The notes beneath the pieces were generated by a model. It was not told where the DNA came from. It did not search any database and was given only the letters and a program-made list of their open reading frames with translations. 49,442 nucleotides of DNA, from positions 1-49,442 of the forward strand of contig CANLYR010000036.1 of NCBI GenBank assembly GCA_947495425.1, in the 5' to 3' direction. This document shows, in pieces, positions 26,726 through 36,485 of the stretch (position 1 is its first letter; the number at the start of each line of letters is the position of its first letter). The position numbers and the translations under genes were made by a program. The stretch comes from an uncultured Aquimarina sp. Its GTDB lineage: Bacteria; Bacteroidota; Bacteroidia; Flavobacteriales; Flavobacteriaceae.

Positions 26726-29548
26726 ATGATGATCAAGAAGATAATCACTTTTGTTTTTGTTTTTACCTTAACAGCAGCCTTGTCTCAAAAAAAAGCAATT
26801 ACTCATAACGACTATGATTTATGGAAAAAAGTTAGCGATGTCAAAATTTCTAACTACGGCAAACTTATTGTTTCTACTATAGAAACATCAACAAAGCGAG
26901 GCGATGGATATGTCGAAATTTATAACACGCAGACCAAACAAAAAAACACGTTTCATAATGGATATGATACTTCTATATCCTTCAATGAGAATTATGTAAT
27001 TTTCAAAAAACGTCCTCTTTATGAATTAACGCGAAAAGAAAAAAAGAAAAAGATTAAGAAAGCTAATCAAACTAAAGATGCATTATATATATACGATGTA
27101 AAAAACAAAATAATTTTAGACACTATCCACAATGTAAAAAGATATACACTGCCAAAGGAATATGAAGGTTGGGTTGTAATAGAAAAATTCAAGAATAGAA
27201 CTAAAGAAAAAAAGGATACCACTAGGAATACAAAGGATTTACCAAGTATATTTAAGCAAGAATATGCCTTGGTTTATCATTTAAAAACCAAGAAGAAAGA
27301 TACAATACATCAGATCAAAAATTTTATTATTTCAGAAAAAGGCAAAAACCTTTATTACATAACCACCAGTAAAGAAAAACAAAAAGATAAAGAGAAAGAT
27401 AATAAAGAGAAACATCGAGATATAGGAGTATATCACTATGACTTAGTTTCTGGAACAAGAAAAACAATAGATACGAGTAAATATTTGTATAAAAACTTAT
27501 CAGTAAATGAAGAAGGAAATAAATTGGCGTATGTATCTGCAAAAGATTCTACATCAATAGATTCTTTACAGTATGAATTATATTATTATCACGATAGCAT
27601 ATTAGAAAATCTTGTAAATTCTTATGGTAAAAATTTGATGAATAATTGGGTGCTAAGTGGTGACCAGCCTCCTTTATTTTCCAAAAATGGCAATAGACTT
27701 TATTTTTATTCAAAACCAAAAGTAGAATACAAAAAAGATACGATGCTTTTGGATGAAGAAATCCCTCAGGTTGATGTTTGGAGCTGGAAAGATAAGATGA
27801 TACAGCCCGAGCAAAAATCAAAGTATAAAGAGCTAAGTAAAAAGGCATTTGTTTCATATTATGATATGAATAAGGGAACATATATTCATTTGCAAGATGA
27901 AAATATTGAAGATATTATTTTTGATAAAAATAAAGAACAACAATTTATTCTTGGTGCTACAGGATGCCCATATGATATTAAACGATCATGGGATCTTCCT
28001 TGGACCAAGGATTTTTATATTATCAATACTAATACTGGTAAAAAACGTCTTGGATTAGAGCGTGTTGCTATGCAACCAATTTTATCCTCAGATGGTAAGT
28101 ATGCTTTATACTTTGATATGAATGTACAACATTGGTTTTCTATCCATCTTGAAACCTTAGTGAAAAAAAATCTTACTCTACATATACAAGAAGCTCTTTA
28201 TGATGAAGAAAATGATAGACCAATGCTACCAAATCCATATGGTTTTGGCGGCTTTGATGCACAGGGTAACGCGTTAGTTTATGATAAGTTTGATGTATGG
28301 AAAGTTTCACTTAATGGCAAAGAGAAACCACAAAATATTACTAAAAATGGAAGAAAAAATACTATTGAATATAGAACGCAACGATTAGACCTCGAAAATG
28401 TAAATAATGCTTCCTATAGTAAAGGAGAATTATTAATTACGGGTTTTGATAAAACAATAAAAGCTTCAGGATTATATACGCTTAAAAAAGGCAAACTAAT
28501 AGAAAAGCTAAAACCAGAAACGTTTTTATTTACTTCCTACAAGAAATCAAAAAATGCTGATGTTTTCGTATATAAAAAACAAAATTTTAATACATTTCCT
28601 GATATATACATGACTAAAGATGGGTTTACAAACTCCTCAAGGATTACTAATGTTAATCCTCATCAAAAGCAATTTAAATGGGGTAGTGCTGAACTTTTTT
28701 CATGGACAGCATTCGATGGAAAGAAATTAGATGGAATCATCTATAAACCAGAGAATTTTGATCCTTCAAAAAAATATCCCCTGATTACATATTTTTATGA
28801 AAAAAGATCAGATAGCTATAGAAATTATTATGCTCCACAACCAAGTGCCTCTATTGTAAATCCTACGTATTTAGTAAGTAATGGTTATATTATGTTTGTT
28901 CCTGATATTGTATATGACCAGGGAAAACCAGGACCTAGTGCTTATAATTGTATTGTCTCTGGCGTAGAAGCTCTAGAAAAAAGGGGATATGTAGATCATG
29001 ATAATATTGCAATACAAGGACAAAGTTGGGGAGGTTATCAAGTAGCATATCTCGTTACTAAGACCAACAAATTTAAGGCAGCAATGGCAGGTGCTCCTGT
29101 AAGTAATATGACATCGGCATATGGAGGTATCCGTTGGAAATCAGGATTAAGTAGAGCTTTTCAATATGAAAAAACACAAAGTCGAATAGGTAAAAACTTA
29201 TGGGAAGGATTTGATTTGTATATAGAAAACTCTCCCTTATTTAGCATTCCAGAAATAGAAACCCCTTTATTAATAATGCATAATGATAAAGATGGTGCCG
29301 TACCCTATTATCAAGGAATAGAAATGTTTATGGGCATGCGTAGACTACAAAAACCAGTTTGGTTACTAGTCTATAATGGAGAAGAACATAATCTCAAAAA
29401 AGTAAAAAACAAACAAGACCTCTCTATACGTATGATGCAGTTTTTTGATCATTATCTAAAAAATAAACCAGCTCCAGAGTGGATGTCCAAAGGGGTTCCT
29501 AGGGTTCAAAAAGGTAAGGATTTTGGGTATGGTACTGATGAAGAATAG
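26726..29548 (+). CDS. Exported S9-family serine peptidase (prolyl oligopeptidase type)
   Basis: A 940-residue secreted peptidase: signal peptide (about 1-19, ending AALS), a large beta-propeller-like N-terminal part (to about residue 660) that is unusually lysine-rich around residues 110-260, then an alpha/beta-hydrolase domain. The catalytic triad is visible: Ser767 in GQSWGG, Asp856 in HNDKDGAVP and His888 in GEEHN. Prolyl-oligopeptidase/DPP-like enzymes cleave short peptides. It is downstream of the SusCD operon, but a terminator and the palindromic element lie between, so co-transcription is unlikely. Shared function in peptide use is only a guess. Confidence 0.92.
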   Translation: MMIKKIITFVFVFTLTAALSQKKAITHNDYDLWKKVSDVKISNYGKLIVSTIETSTKRGDGYVEIYNTQTKQKNTFHNGYDTSISFNENYVIFKKRPLYELTRKEKKKKIKKANQTKDALYIYDVKNKIILDTIHNVKRYTLPKEYEGWVVIEKFKNRTKEKKDTTRNTKDLPSIFKQEYALVYHLKTKKKDTIHQIKNFIISEKGKNLYYITTSKEKQKDKEKDNKEKHRDIGVYHYDLVSGTRKTIDTSKYLYKNLSVNEEGNKLAYVSAKDSTSIDSLQYELYYYHDSILENLVNSYGKNLMNNWVLSGDQPPLFSKNGNRLYFYSKPKVEYKKDTMLLDEEIPQVDVWSWKDKMIQPEQKSKYKELSKKAFVSYYDMNKGTYIHLQDENIEDIIFDKNKEQQFILGATGCPYDIKRSWDLPWTKDFYIINTNTGKKRLGLERVAMQPILSSDGKYALYFDMNVQHWFSIHLETLVKKNLTLHIQEALYDEENDRPMLPNPYGFGGFDAQGNALVYDKFDVWKVSLNGKEKPQNITKNGRKNTIEYRTQRLDLENVNNASYSKGELLITGFDKTIKASGLYTLKKGKLIEKLKPETFLFTSYKKSKNADVFVYKKQNFNTFPDIYMTKDGFTNSSRITNVNPHQKQFKWGSAELFSWTAFDGKKLDGIIYKPENFDPSKKYPLITYFYEKRSDSYRNYYAPQPSASIVNPTYLVSNGYIMFVPDIVYDQGKPGPSAYNCIVSGVEALEKRGYVDHDNIAIQGQSWGGYQVAYLVTKTNKFKAAMAGAPVSNMTSAYGGIRWKSGLSRAFQYEKTQSRIGKNLWEGFDLYIENSPLFSIPEIETPLLIMHNDKDGAVPYYQGIEMFMGMRRLQKPVWLLVYNGEEHNLKKVKNKQDLSIRMMQFFDHYLKNKPAPEWMSKGVPRVQKGKDFGYGTDEE

Positions 29549-29739
29549 CACTATAAAGATGGTGTAATTAATTTTTTAAATAATGAATACATTACGCTTT
29601 AAAATATCTATTGTTATAGCTGAGATCTATTGCTTAGCTAATAATTATGCTTAAAATGGGCTATTACAGAAAATAATTTACTACAGAAATAGCAGTCATT
29701 GCCAAGGGAAAAACAGTACAATCAGTAAATGTAAGCTCG

Positions 29740-30309
29740 TCAATCACATTTGGCATTAATTGTAACCTTTTTCATTTTCTTCCAGATAGAATGCTCCATA
29801 GGTTGTGGAGAAATATTGAATACTACTAAATGTTTACGTAGAGCATTACAAAACCTATAGTCTACAATGATATTGAGTGCCAATTCCTTTTTGGCTGTAA
29901 ATGCATCATACGTCAATATTTTTCCTGCATATAGCGAATCGTTTATTTTTTCAAAAAATGCCTTTGCCGGTTTTAGTTTTTTTTCAGAAACGCTATTCAT
30001 CAGGCCATTAAAATAGGTTTCTAATTCAGCTTCTAATTTTTTTGAGGATAATTTTGGATCTTGATCTATTTTCCATAAAAAAACATATGAAAAGTACTCG
30101 TCTGTATTTTCATTACCCCATCCAGGAGCAAAACGAATATATTCTGCGCCAAAATATAGTAATGATGGCGCAAATTCTAACGGAAATTCAATAATCTCTA
30201 ATCTCCAACCTTCTTTGGACAGTAATAAATTCTTTGAAGAATTATTTTCATTACATTGTACAAATAACAGCACAACTAAAAAAAGAGGCACGATTTTTGG
30301 TAAATTCAT
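29740..30309 (-). CDS. Hypothetical lipoprotein
   Basis: A 189-residue lipoprotein with the lipobox ending LLFVQC (Cys19). The remainder is soluble alpha/beta with conserved-looking tryptophan/tyrosine blocks (RFAPGWGNENTDEYFSYVFLWKID). I do not recognise a named domain. It is divergent from the M28-like gene that starts at 30408. Confidence 0.7.
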   Translation of the reverse strand: MNLPKIVPLFLVVLLFVQCNENNSSKNLLLSKEGWRLEIIEFPLEFAPSLLYFGAEYIRFAPGWGNENTDEYFSYVFLWKIDQDPKLSSKKLEAELETYFNGLMNSVSEKKLKPAKAFFEKINDSLYAGKILTYDAFTAKKELALNIIVDYRFCNALRKHLVVFNISPQPMEHSIWKKMKKVTINAKCD

Positions 30310-30407
30310 TTTACAAATGTTATTTTAGGAATATAAGTAATTAATTGGATTATTATTTTATTTACCTAAATTTGTGTTAAATTAAATTGGAATACAATAC
30401 CTACAAA

Positions 30408-31295
30408 ATGAAATATTATAACGTCTTTTTACTAGTGTTCGTTTTTGCAATTCAGATAGTCCCAGCTCAAACTGAAGCAGAACGAATTGAAGCAGAAATC
30501 ATTAATGTCCAGCGTGATATTGTTGGTAAGCTAACAGGTCACGAACCTATCAAAGGAAAGAAAAAATTAACGAGCAGAGCAAGTGCCTCTGAAAGAAAAC
30601 TAACAGCTGATTTTTTATCTAATTCTTTAAAAGAAATAGGTCTTAAACCTGAAAAGAATGCTTACAATGTAAAAGATAAAAAAGGAAATCAATATAATGG
30701 CACAAATATTTATGCTAAGATTCCTGCTACAAACGGTAGTGATGAATACGTAATTATATGTGCACATTATGATACAGTAGAGGACAGTCCGGGTGCTATA
30801 CACAATGCAACGGGAGTGTCAATCGCTTTTTATACAGCTAAGAAGCTGGCTGAGTTAGAAGTTCGTAATAAAAACTTTATGGTGGTATTTTTTGATCACT
30901 GGAAAAGCAATATGATCGGTACTAGAATGTTTACCAAAATGCTACAAACAGATGGATACAATGTTCACTCGATGCATAGATCTGATTATATGGGTTGGGA
31001 TAATGATGAAGACAGAGCTGTAGAATTATTAGCATCAAATTTAAGTTTAGAATCTTTATATCGTCTTGAGTCGCCCGTGCCCATATATAAGCGAACTGTA
31101 GCTACACCAGAGAGTAGATTCTTTTCTAATTTTGGTTATGATACTGTGACGCTAACTGCAGAACTTAAAAACGCAGATAATTCACCTTTTGTTAAACAAA
31201 GCTCTGATAAGTATACTACCGTAAATTTTAAGTATTTGGCATCTACAACAAGTATTGTATATAGTGTAATGAAAGCTATGGCTACTAGTGAATAG
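30408..31295 (+). CDS. Secreted M28-peptidase homologue lacking catalytic residues
   Basis: A 295-residue exported protein; the ATG at 30408 gives a clean signal peptide (MKYYNVFLLVFVFAIQIVPAQ), while the longest ORF begins at a TTG. The fold is that of M28 aminopeptidases: AHYDTVEDSPGA is nearly canonical, with His120. But the bridging Asp of the usual GxxDNASG is His132 (GAIHNATG), the acidic pair of FDxEE is Trp165-Lys166 (FDHWKSN), and the final DH motif reads ESRFF. So several zinc ligands and the catalytic Glu are gone. I expect no peptidase activity; it may bind peptides or have become a scaffold. Convergent with thrC. Confidence 0.82.
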   Translation: MKYYNVFLLVFVFAIQIVPAQTEAERIEAEIINVQRDIVGKLTGHEPIKGKKKLTSRASASERKLTADFLSNSLKEIGLKPEKNAYNVKDKKGNQYNGTNIYAKIPATNGSDEYVIICAHYDTVEDSPGAIHNATGVSIAFYTAKKLAELEVRNKNFMVVFFDHWKSNMIGTRMFTKMLQTDGYNVHSMHRSDYMGWDNDEDRAVELLASNLSLESLYRLESPVPIYKRTVATPESRFFSNFGYDTVTLTAELKNADNSPFVKQSSDKYTTVNFKYLASTTSIVYSVMKAMATSE

Positions 31296-31327
31296 TATTT
31301 AACTCTTAACAGAAAAAAATATAAAAC

Positions 31328-31359
31328 AAAGGAGTTCTTATTGTAATAAGAACTCCTTT
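31328..31359. terminator. Bidirectional terminator overlapping the thrC stop
   Basis: A perfect 15-bp inverted repeat AAAGGAGTTCTTATT / AATAAGAACTCCTTT separated by two bases. It lies between the convergent M28-like gene and thrC. On the minus strand the 5' arm is made by the last codons of thrC (KEFLL) and the 3' arm follows the stop codon; T-rich DNA (TTTGTTTTAT) follows. Confidence 0.85.
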
Positions 31360-32627
31360 ACTTCTTTATAGCTTTTTATCGGAACGCTTTTCTTTTCCTT
31401 ACCTATTACTTTTTTAATTTGTGGTGGTATTTCGACGGTAGTATCCAATGTATCTTCAACAACGTCTAGGAATTTTACCGGATGTGCAGTTTCCAAAAAT
31501 ATCCCATACTCATTCTCATTAATACCGTGTTTCATCAAACCTAAATAGCCAACAGCACCATGTGGGTCGGTTACATAATTAGCTTTTTTATATACTTTTT
31601 GCATCGCTTCTCTGGTTTTTTGATCATTAAAACTATATGCCGAAAAAGTATTTTTTAGCACCTCAAAATTATTATTAAATAGTTTTTGAATCCTAATAAA
31701 GTTACTAGGATCACCAACATCCATCGCATTAGAAATTGTTGCTTTTGATGGTTTTGGATCATATTTAGAAGTTTCTAAATATCGAACTACAGTATCGTTA
31801 ACATTTGTTGATGCTACAAACTGTTTGATTGGCATACCCAATTGATGCGCTACAATTCCTGCACAGATGTTTCCAAAATTTCCACTAGGTACAGAAAAGA
31901 TTATATCTTTTCCTTTGTTTTTGACTTGCTTGTAAGCAAACAGGAAATAAAACAGCTGCGGAAGCCATCTCGCTACATTGATAGAATTAGCAGATGTTAA
32001 TTGTTTATTTTTCGTTATGTCTTTGTCTAAGAATGCGGTTTTTACCATATCCTGGCAATCATCAAATACCCCATCAACTTCTAATGCAGTAATATTTTGA
32101 CCAAGAGTTGTAAGTTGTTTTTCTTGTATGTTACTTACTTTTCCAGTAGGATATAAAATTACTACATCTACCCCTTTAACCCCAAGAAATCCATTGGCAA
32201 CAGCACCACCAGTATCTCCTGATGTAGCCACCAAAACGGTAACATGGTCATCGTTATCTTTATTAAAATAACCGAGACAACGTGCCATAAAGCGTGCGCC
32301 TACATCTTTAAAAGCCATAGTTGGACCATGAAATAGCTCGAGTGCACCTATATTATCTTCAATTTCTATCACAGGAAACTCAAAATTAAGTACATCTGCT
32401 AGAATAGCTCTCAATTCGGGTTCGGGTATCTCATCTCCTACAAATTGTTGAATTGCCTGATAAGCAATCTCTACGTTATCGAGGTCTTCGATTTGCTCAA
32501 AGAATGATTGAGGCAACCTAGTGATATGCTCAGGAAAATATAATCCTCGATCAGGGGCTATTCCTTTTATAACAGCTTCAGAGAAAGAAACTTTGGGGGC
32601 GTTATGGTTTAAACTATAATATTGCAT
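31338..32627 (-). CDS. thrC: Threonine synthase
   Basis: A 429-residue PLP enzyme that converts O-phosphohomoserine to threonine, the last step of the pathway. It has the fungal/enterobacterial-type N-terminus (MQYYSLNHNAPKVSFSEAVIKG) and the PLP lysine in HGPTMAFKDVGARF. Further motifs: ATSGDTGGAVANGF and SVPSGNFGN. It is the last gene of the thrA-thrB-Rid-thrC operon, 23 bases after the Rid-family gene. Its final codons form half of the terminator stem. Confidence 0.96.
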   Translation of the reverse strand: MQYYSLNHNAPKVSFSEAVIKGIAPDRGLYFPEHITRLPQSFFEQIEDLDNVEIAYQAIQQFVGDEIPEPELRAILADVLNFEFPVIEIEDNIGALELFHGPTMAFKDVGARFMARCLGYFNKDNDDHVTVLVATSGDTGGAVANGFLGVKGVDVVILYPTGKVSNIQEKQLTTLGQNITALEVDGVFDDCQDMVKTAFLDKDITKNKQLTSANSINVARWLPQLFYFLFAYKQVKNKGKDIIFSVPSGNFGNICAGIVAHQLGMPIKQFVASTNVNDTVVRYLETSKYDPKPSKATISNAMDVGDPSNFIRIQKLFNNNFEVLKNTFSAYSFNDQKTREAMQKVYKKANYVTDPHGAVGYLGLMKHGINENEYGIFLETAHPVKFLDVVEDTLDTTVEIPPQIKKVIGKEKKSVPIKSYKEVKEFLLQ

Positions 32628-32650
32628 TGTCTTATGATTCCAAATTTGTA

Positions 32651-33013
32651 TTAAACGATTGCAGAGAACTCAATTTCTACTAAGATTTCTGGGGATATAA
32701 ACTTTGATACTTCTACCATAGAGGCTGTAGGTTTTATGTTGCCAAAAAACTCATGATGGGCTTTACCTATTTTTTCCCAATTATTAATATCGGTACAGTA
32801 TATTCTTGTTCGTGTTACATTAGTAAGATTTGCTCCCAATTCTTGAAGCACTTTTTCTACAGTTTTGATAATCGCTACGGTTTGTTCATATTCATTAGTT
32901 CCAGTTGCAGTGGTACCAGAGATTTCGATAGTGTCCCCAACCTTTACAGCCCTAGAATATCCAACAATATCTTCCCAAGGAGCTCCGGTAGCTATTTTTT
33001 TGATTTCCTTCAT
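32651..33013 (-). CDS. Rid-family (YjgF/YER057c/UK114) protein
   Basis: A 120-residue Rid-fold protein inside the threonine operon. The start is set at the ATG one base after the thrB stop; a TTG start would add three residues and overlap thrB. RidA hydrolyses reactive imines such as those released by threonine dehydratase and other PLP enzymes. However, the arginine essential for RidA activity (the Arg of PxRSxVEV) is Ala97 here (KPTASMVEV), so this is a divergent Rid subgroup and imine hydrolysis is doubtful. A role beside threonine metabolism is suggested by its place between thrB and thrC. Confidence 0.9.
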   Translation of the reverse strand: MKEIKKIATGAPWEDIVGYSRAVKVGDTIEISGTTATGTNEYEQTVAIIKTVEKVLQELGANLTNVTRTRIYCTDINNWEKIGKAHHEFFGNIKPTASMVEVSKFISPEILVEIEFSAIV

Positions 33014-33014
33014 A

Positions 33015-33938
33015 TCACTCAATTACTTTTACGCCTTGGCTATTAATTTTTGAAACGTGAATATCAAAATCGAGACCGGTTTTATGATATACTTCTCGTA
33101 TAGCTTCTGCGACATTATTAGCAGTATCAATACCTTTGCTTAATGCAAAAATAGAAGGACCAGATCCAGATATCCCGCATCCCAAAGCTCCTTTTGCTAT
33201 AGCTGCTTGTTTTACGGTATTAAATTCGGGGATCAAAATTGATCGCATAGGCTCAATAATAACATCTTCAAGGCTGCGACCAATAAGGTTATAATCTTCT
33301 GTGAATAATCCAGCCACCAGACCACCCAGGTTACCCCACTGTTGAATAGCTTGTTTTAATGATACATTATGTTTTATAACTGACCTCGAATCTGAAGTTT
33401 TTACTTCGATTTGAGGGTGAATAACTGTCATCAGCAAATCTTTTGGAGTATTAAGTTTAATTACATCCAAAGGACTGTAACTACGTACCAAAGTAAAACC
33501 ACCCAAAAGGGCAGGAGCTACATTATCTGCGTGTGCATTACCACTAGCTAGTTTTTCACCTTCCATGGCAAATTTCACTAATTCTTCAGGAGTGTATGGA
33601 GTGTCCAAAAGATAATTCACTGCCCAAACTGCACCAGCACTACTAGCTGCACTGCTTCCGATTCCACTACCTGCTTTAATTTTCTTATAGATTTCAATTT
33701 CTACTCCAATATTTTTTCCATAGGTATTGAGTAAAGCTTCTACGGCAACACCTGCTACATTTTTGTGCGTTTCCATAGGAAGATTTGCCCCATCAATTTT
33801 AGTGATTTTCACCCCAGATTCAGGAGTAAGAGAAATCACCATTTCATCACCAATAGTATCGAGGCAACATCCTAATACATCAAATCCGCAAGAAAGATTA
33901 GCTACAGTAGCAGGAGCAAATATTTTAATACTTTTCAT
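33015..33938 (-). CDS. thrB: Homoserine kinase
   Basis: A 307-residue GHMP-family kinase that phosphorylates homoserine with ATP. N-terminus IKIFAPATVANLSCGFDVLG and the phosphate loop IKAGSGIGSSAASSAGAVWA (about residues 86-105) are diagnostic, as is the C-terminal GCGISGSGPSIFAL. It begins eight bases after thrA and is followed directly by the Rid-family gene. Confidence 0.96.
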   Translation of the reverse strand: MKSIKIFAPATVANLSCGFDVLGCCLDTIGDEMVISLTPESGVKITKIDGANLPMETHKNVAGVAVEALLNTYGKNIGVEIEIYKKIKAGSGIGSSAASSAGAVWAVNYLLDTPYTPEELVKFAMEGEKLASGNAHADNVAPALLGGFTLVRSYSPLDVIKLNTPKDLLMTVIHPQIEVKTSDSRSVIKHNVSLKQAIQQWGNLGGLVAGLFTEDYNLIGRSLEDVIIEPMRSILIPEFNTVKQAAIAKGALGCGISGSGPSIFALSKGIDTANNVAEAIREVYHKTGLDFDIHVSKINSQGVKVIE

Positions 33939-33945
33939 GGATATA

Positions 33946-36390
33946 TTATTTTTTACCTATTCGTATTATATCGGCAAAAATACCAGAAGCAGTAACATCT
34001 GCACCAGCACCAGCACCTTTTACAATTAATGGGTGTTTTGGATATCGGTCGGTATAGAAAAGCACAATATTGTCACTTCCTTCAAGATTATAAAAAGGGT
34101 GATCAGCAGGAATATGTTGTAACCCTACTTTTGCTTTTTCATTTTCATACTGTGCAACATATTTTAGGCGACACTTTTTTTTGTTTGCTTCATCAAGAAT
34201 TTCTTCAAAATGATTTTCATTATTTTGTAATGAAGCAAAGAATTCTTCAACGCTTTTTGTTGCTAAGCTTTCTTGAGGCAAAAATGCTTCCTTTTCGATG
34301 TCTTCAAGCTCCATAATTTTTCCGCTTTCGCGAGCAAGTATAAGAATCTTGCGAGCTACATCTATCCCGCTTAAGTCTATTTTTGGATCTGGTTCTGTAT
34401 ATCCTTCTTGCTGTGCCTGTTTTACAATCTCATGAAACGTAACTCCATCTTTGTAATTATTAAACACAAAATTAAGACTACCAGATAATACCGCTTGGAT
34501 TTTGTGAATAGTATCCCCCGATGCTATTAGGTTGTTTAGGGTGTCAATGATAGGCAACCCGGCACCTACATTGGTTTCGTACAAAAATGATGCACTATAT
34601 TTTCGGGACAAATCTTGTAATTCTTCGTAGTTTGTATATTCGTCTGCACAAGCAATTTTATTACAGGTAACTACGGCCATACTTTCGGCTAAATAGTATT
34701 TATAAACTCTAGCAATATCAGGATTTGCAGTATTGTCTACAAAGATAGAATTACGAAGATTCATCTCTTTTGCTGTAGTAAAGAACTCGTGTGCATTGGC
34801 TGTTCTGCCTGCAGAAAGTGTTTCTTCCCATGAATTGAGATTGATACCGTTTTCATCAAAAATCATTTTTCTAGAATTGGATAAGCCTACTACTCTAATT
34901 TTTAGTCGTAATTTATCTTTTAAGTACTTCTTTTGTTGTTCTAGCTGTTGGATTAATTTACTTCCAACATTTCCAACTCCTGTGACAAATAAGTTTAATT
35001 GTATTGTTTTTACTTCAAAAAATTGTTCATGTAGGGTATTGAGTGCTTTTTTGATATCTTTTTTTTCAATAACCACAGAGATATTCTTTTCTGATGCTCC
35101 CTGCGCTATTGCCCTTATATTCACATTGTTTTTACCCAGGGTACTAAACATCTTACCACTAAGTCCCTGGTGATGATACATGTTATCTCCTACTAATGCA
35201 ATTATAGCTACGTCGTTTTCGATCTTTACAGGATCTATTTTGTGTTTAGAGATTTCAAACTCAAAAGTCGCATCCAGAATAGTCTTTGCTTTTTCGGCAT
35301 CTGAAACGTCTACCGCTAAGCAGATAGAATGCTCAGAAGAGGCTTGAGTTATCAGTATAACATTAATATTTTCTAAGAATAAAGCTTCGAACAGACGTTT
35401 CGAGAATCCTGGAATTCCAACCATCCCACTTCCTTCAAGCGATAGAATTGCAATGCTATCTATGTGAGTAATACCAGTAACTGCATTTTGTATATGATCT
35501 ACTTTTCTGGTGATTAGAGTCCCCTGATCTTCTGGTACAAACGTATTTTTGATTACGATCGGAATATCTTTTTCAAGAACTGGATGGATCGTGGGGGGGT
35601 ATATAACTTTGGCTCCAAAATGAGACAGTTCCATCGCTTCTTGATATGAAATATGCCCCACAGGTTTCGCTTCCTTTACCAATTTGGGATTTGCGGTATA
35701 CATACCACTTACATCGGTCCAAATTTGTAATTCGCTAGCATCAAGTGCAGCTGCCAGAATAGCAGCAGTAAAATCCGAACCTCCTCTTCCTAATGTAGAG
35801 GGTTCCCCATCTTGTGTTCTTGCCACATAACCTGGGAATAAACTAATTGCATGCTGATTATTAGCAGAAAACTCCTTGATTCTTCGATTAGTTTCTTTAT
35901 AGTCAATAGTTGCTTTCGAATGTATAGTCTTTACAATTAGATCTCTGGAATCTTTTAGTACCATATCTAATCCCTTTACTTTGGCAGCTTCAGTAATGAT
36001 GTAAGATGATAACATTTCACCAAAACTCGTGATCATTGCTTCTGTTTTTTGGGATAGCTCACTTAGCAGAAAAACTCCTTCACATAAAGATTCTAGTGCA
36101 TTTAATTCTGACTTCACTTTACTGATAACAGCACTTTGGGCTACAACAGGAATAAGGTTTTTTACTGCTTCAAGATGTCTCTTTTCTATTTCAGCAAGTG
36201 TTTTTTTGTAGTTTTTATTATTTTCAGAAGCTTCCCGACCTGCTTGTAGCAAGAGATCAGTAACTCCTCCCATCGCAGAAACAACTACATATAGCGGTTG
36301 TTCTTGAGATTGATTTTTGATGATGTTAATAACACTTTCTATAGTTACCGAATTGGCAACAGAAGAACCTCCAAATTTTAGAACGTTCAT
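33946..36390 (-). CDS. thrA: Bifunctional aspartate kinase / homoserine dehydrogenase I
   Basis: An 814-residue fused enzyme: aspartate kinase at about residues 1-290 (MNVLKFGGSSVAN; GRGGSDFTAAILA), tandem ACT regulatory domains at about 310-460, and homoserine dehydrogenase at about 465-810 (VTGVGNVGSKLIQQL; CNKIACADEY). It catalyses the first and third steps from aspartate to homoserine. The ACT domains allow threonine feedback. It leads the operon thrA-thrB-Rid-thrC and is preceded by a Thr/Ile-rich leader ORF at 36486-36572, which suggests control by charged tRNA levels as well. Confidence 0.97.
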   Translation of the reverse strand: MNVLKFGGSSVANSVTIESVINIIKNQSQEQPLYVVVSAMGGVTDLLLQAGREASENNKNYKKTLAEIEKRHLEAVKNLIPVVAQSAVISKVKSELNALESLCEGVFLLSELSQKTEAMITSFGEMLSSYIITEAAKVKGLDMVLKDSRDLIVKTIHSKATIDYKETNRRIKEFSANNQHAISLFPGYVARTQDGEPSTLGRGGSDFTAAILAAALDASELQIWTDVSGMYTANPKLVKEAKPVGHISYQEAMELSHFGAKVIYPPTIHPVLEKDIPIVIKNTFVPEDQGTLITRKVDHIQNAVTGITHIDSIAILSLEGSGMVGIPGFSKRLFEALFLENINVILITQASSEHSICLAVDVSDAEKAKTILDATFEFEISKHKIDPVKIENDVAIIALVGDNMYHHQGLSGKMFSTLGKNNVNIRAIAQGASEKNISVVIEKKDIKKALNTLHEQFFEVKTIQLNLFVTGVGNVGSKLIQQLEQQKKYLKDKLRLKIRVVGLSNSRKMIFDENGINLNSWEETLSAGRTANAHEFFTTAKEMNLRNSIFVDNTANPDIARVYKYYLAESMAVVTCNKIACADEYTNYEELQDLSRKYSASFLYETNVGAGLPIIDTLNNLIASGDTIHKIQAVLSGSLNFVFNNYKDGVTFHEIVKQAQQEGYTEPDPKIDLSGIDVARKILILARESGKIMELEDIEKEAFLPQESLATKSVEEFFASLQNNENHFEEILDEANKKKCRLKYVAQYENEKAKVGLQHIPADHPFYNLEGSDNIVLFYTDRYPKHPLIVKGAGAGADVTASGIFADIIRIGKK

Positions 36391-36485
36391 GATTTTTTAT
36401 TTGAAATTAATTGAAAAGCTTAGTTTTTGTAATTTTTCTATTTTACGTAAGTTACGTACTTGTCTACTGGCGATATGTAAATAAA
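36391..36485 (-). promoter_or_regulatory. Candidate attenuation region between thr leader ORF and thrA
   Basis: On the minus strand, 95 bases separate the leader stop from thrA. They contain the palindrome TACGTAACTTACGTA (from AGTACG at 36455-36460 onward). The same AGTACG can pair with CGTACT formed by the Arg-Thr codons of the leader (36516-36521), giving two exclusive folds as in attenuators. No T-run follows, so a classical intrinsic terminator is not seen; Rho-dependent or translational control would be needed. Confidence 0.45.

Noticed and set aside
34733..35173. 146-residue plus-strand ORF inside thrA
   Set aside because: Antisense shadow of the well-conserved ThrA reading frame; serine/phenylalanine-rich composition typical of reverse-strand frames.
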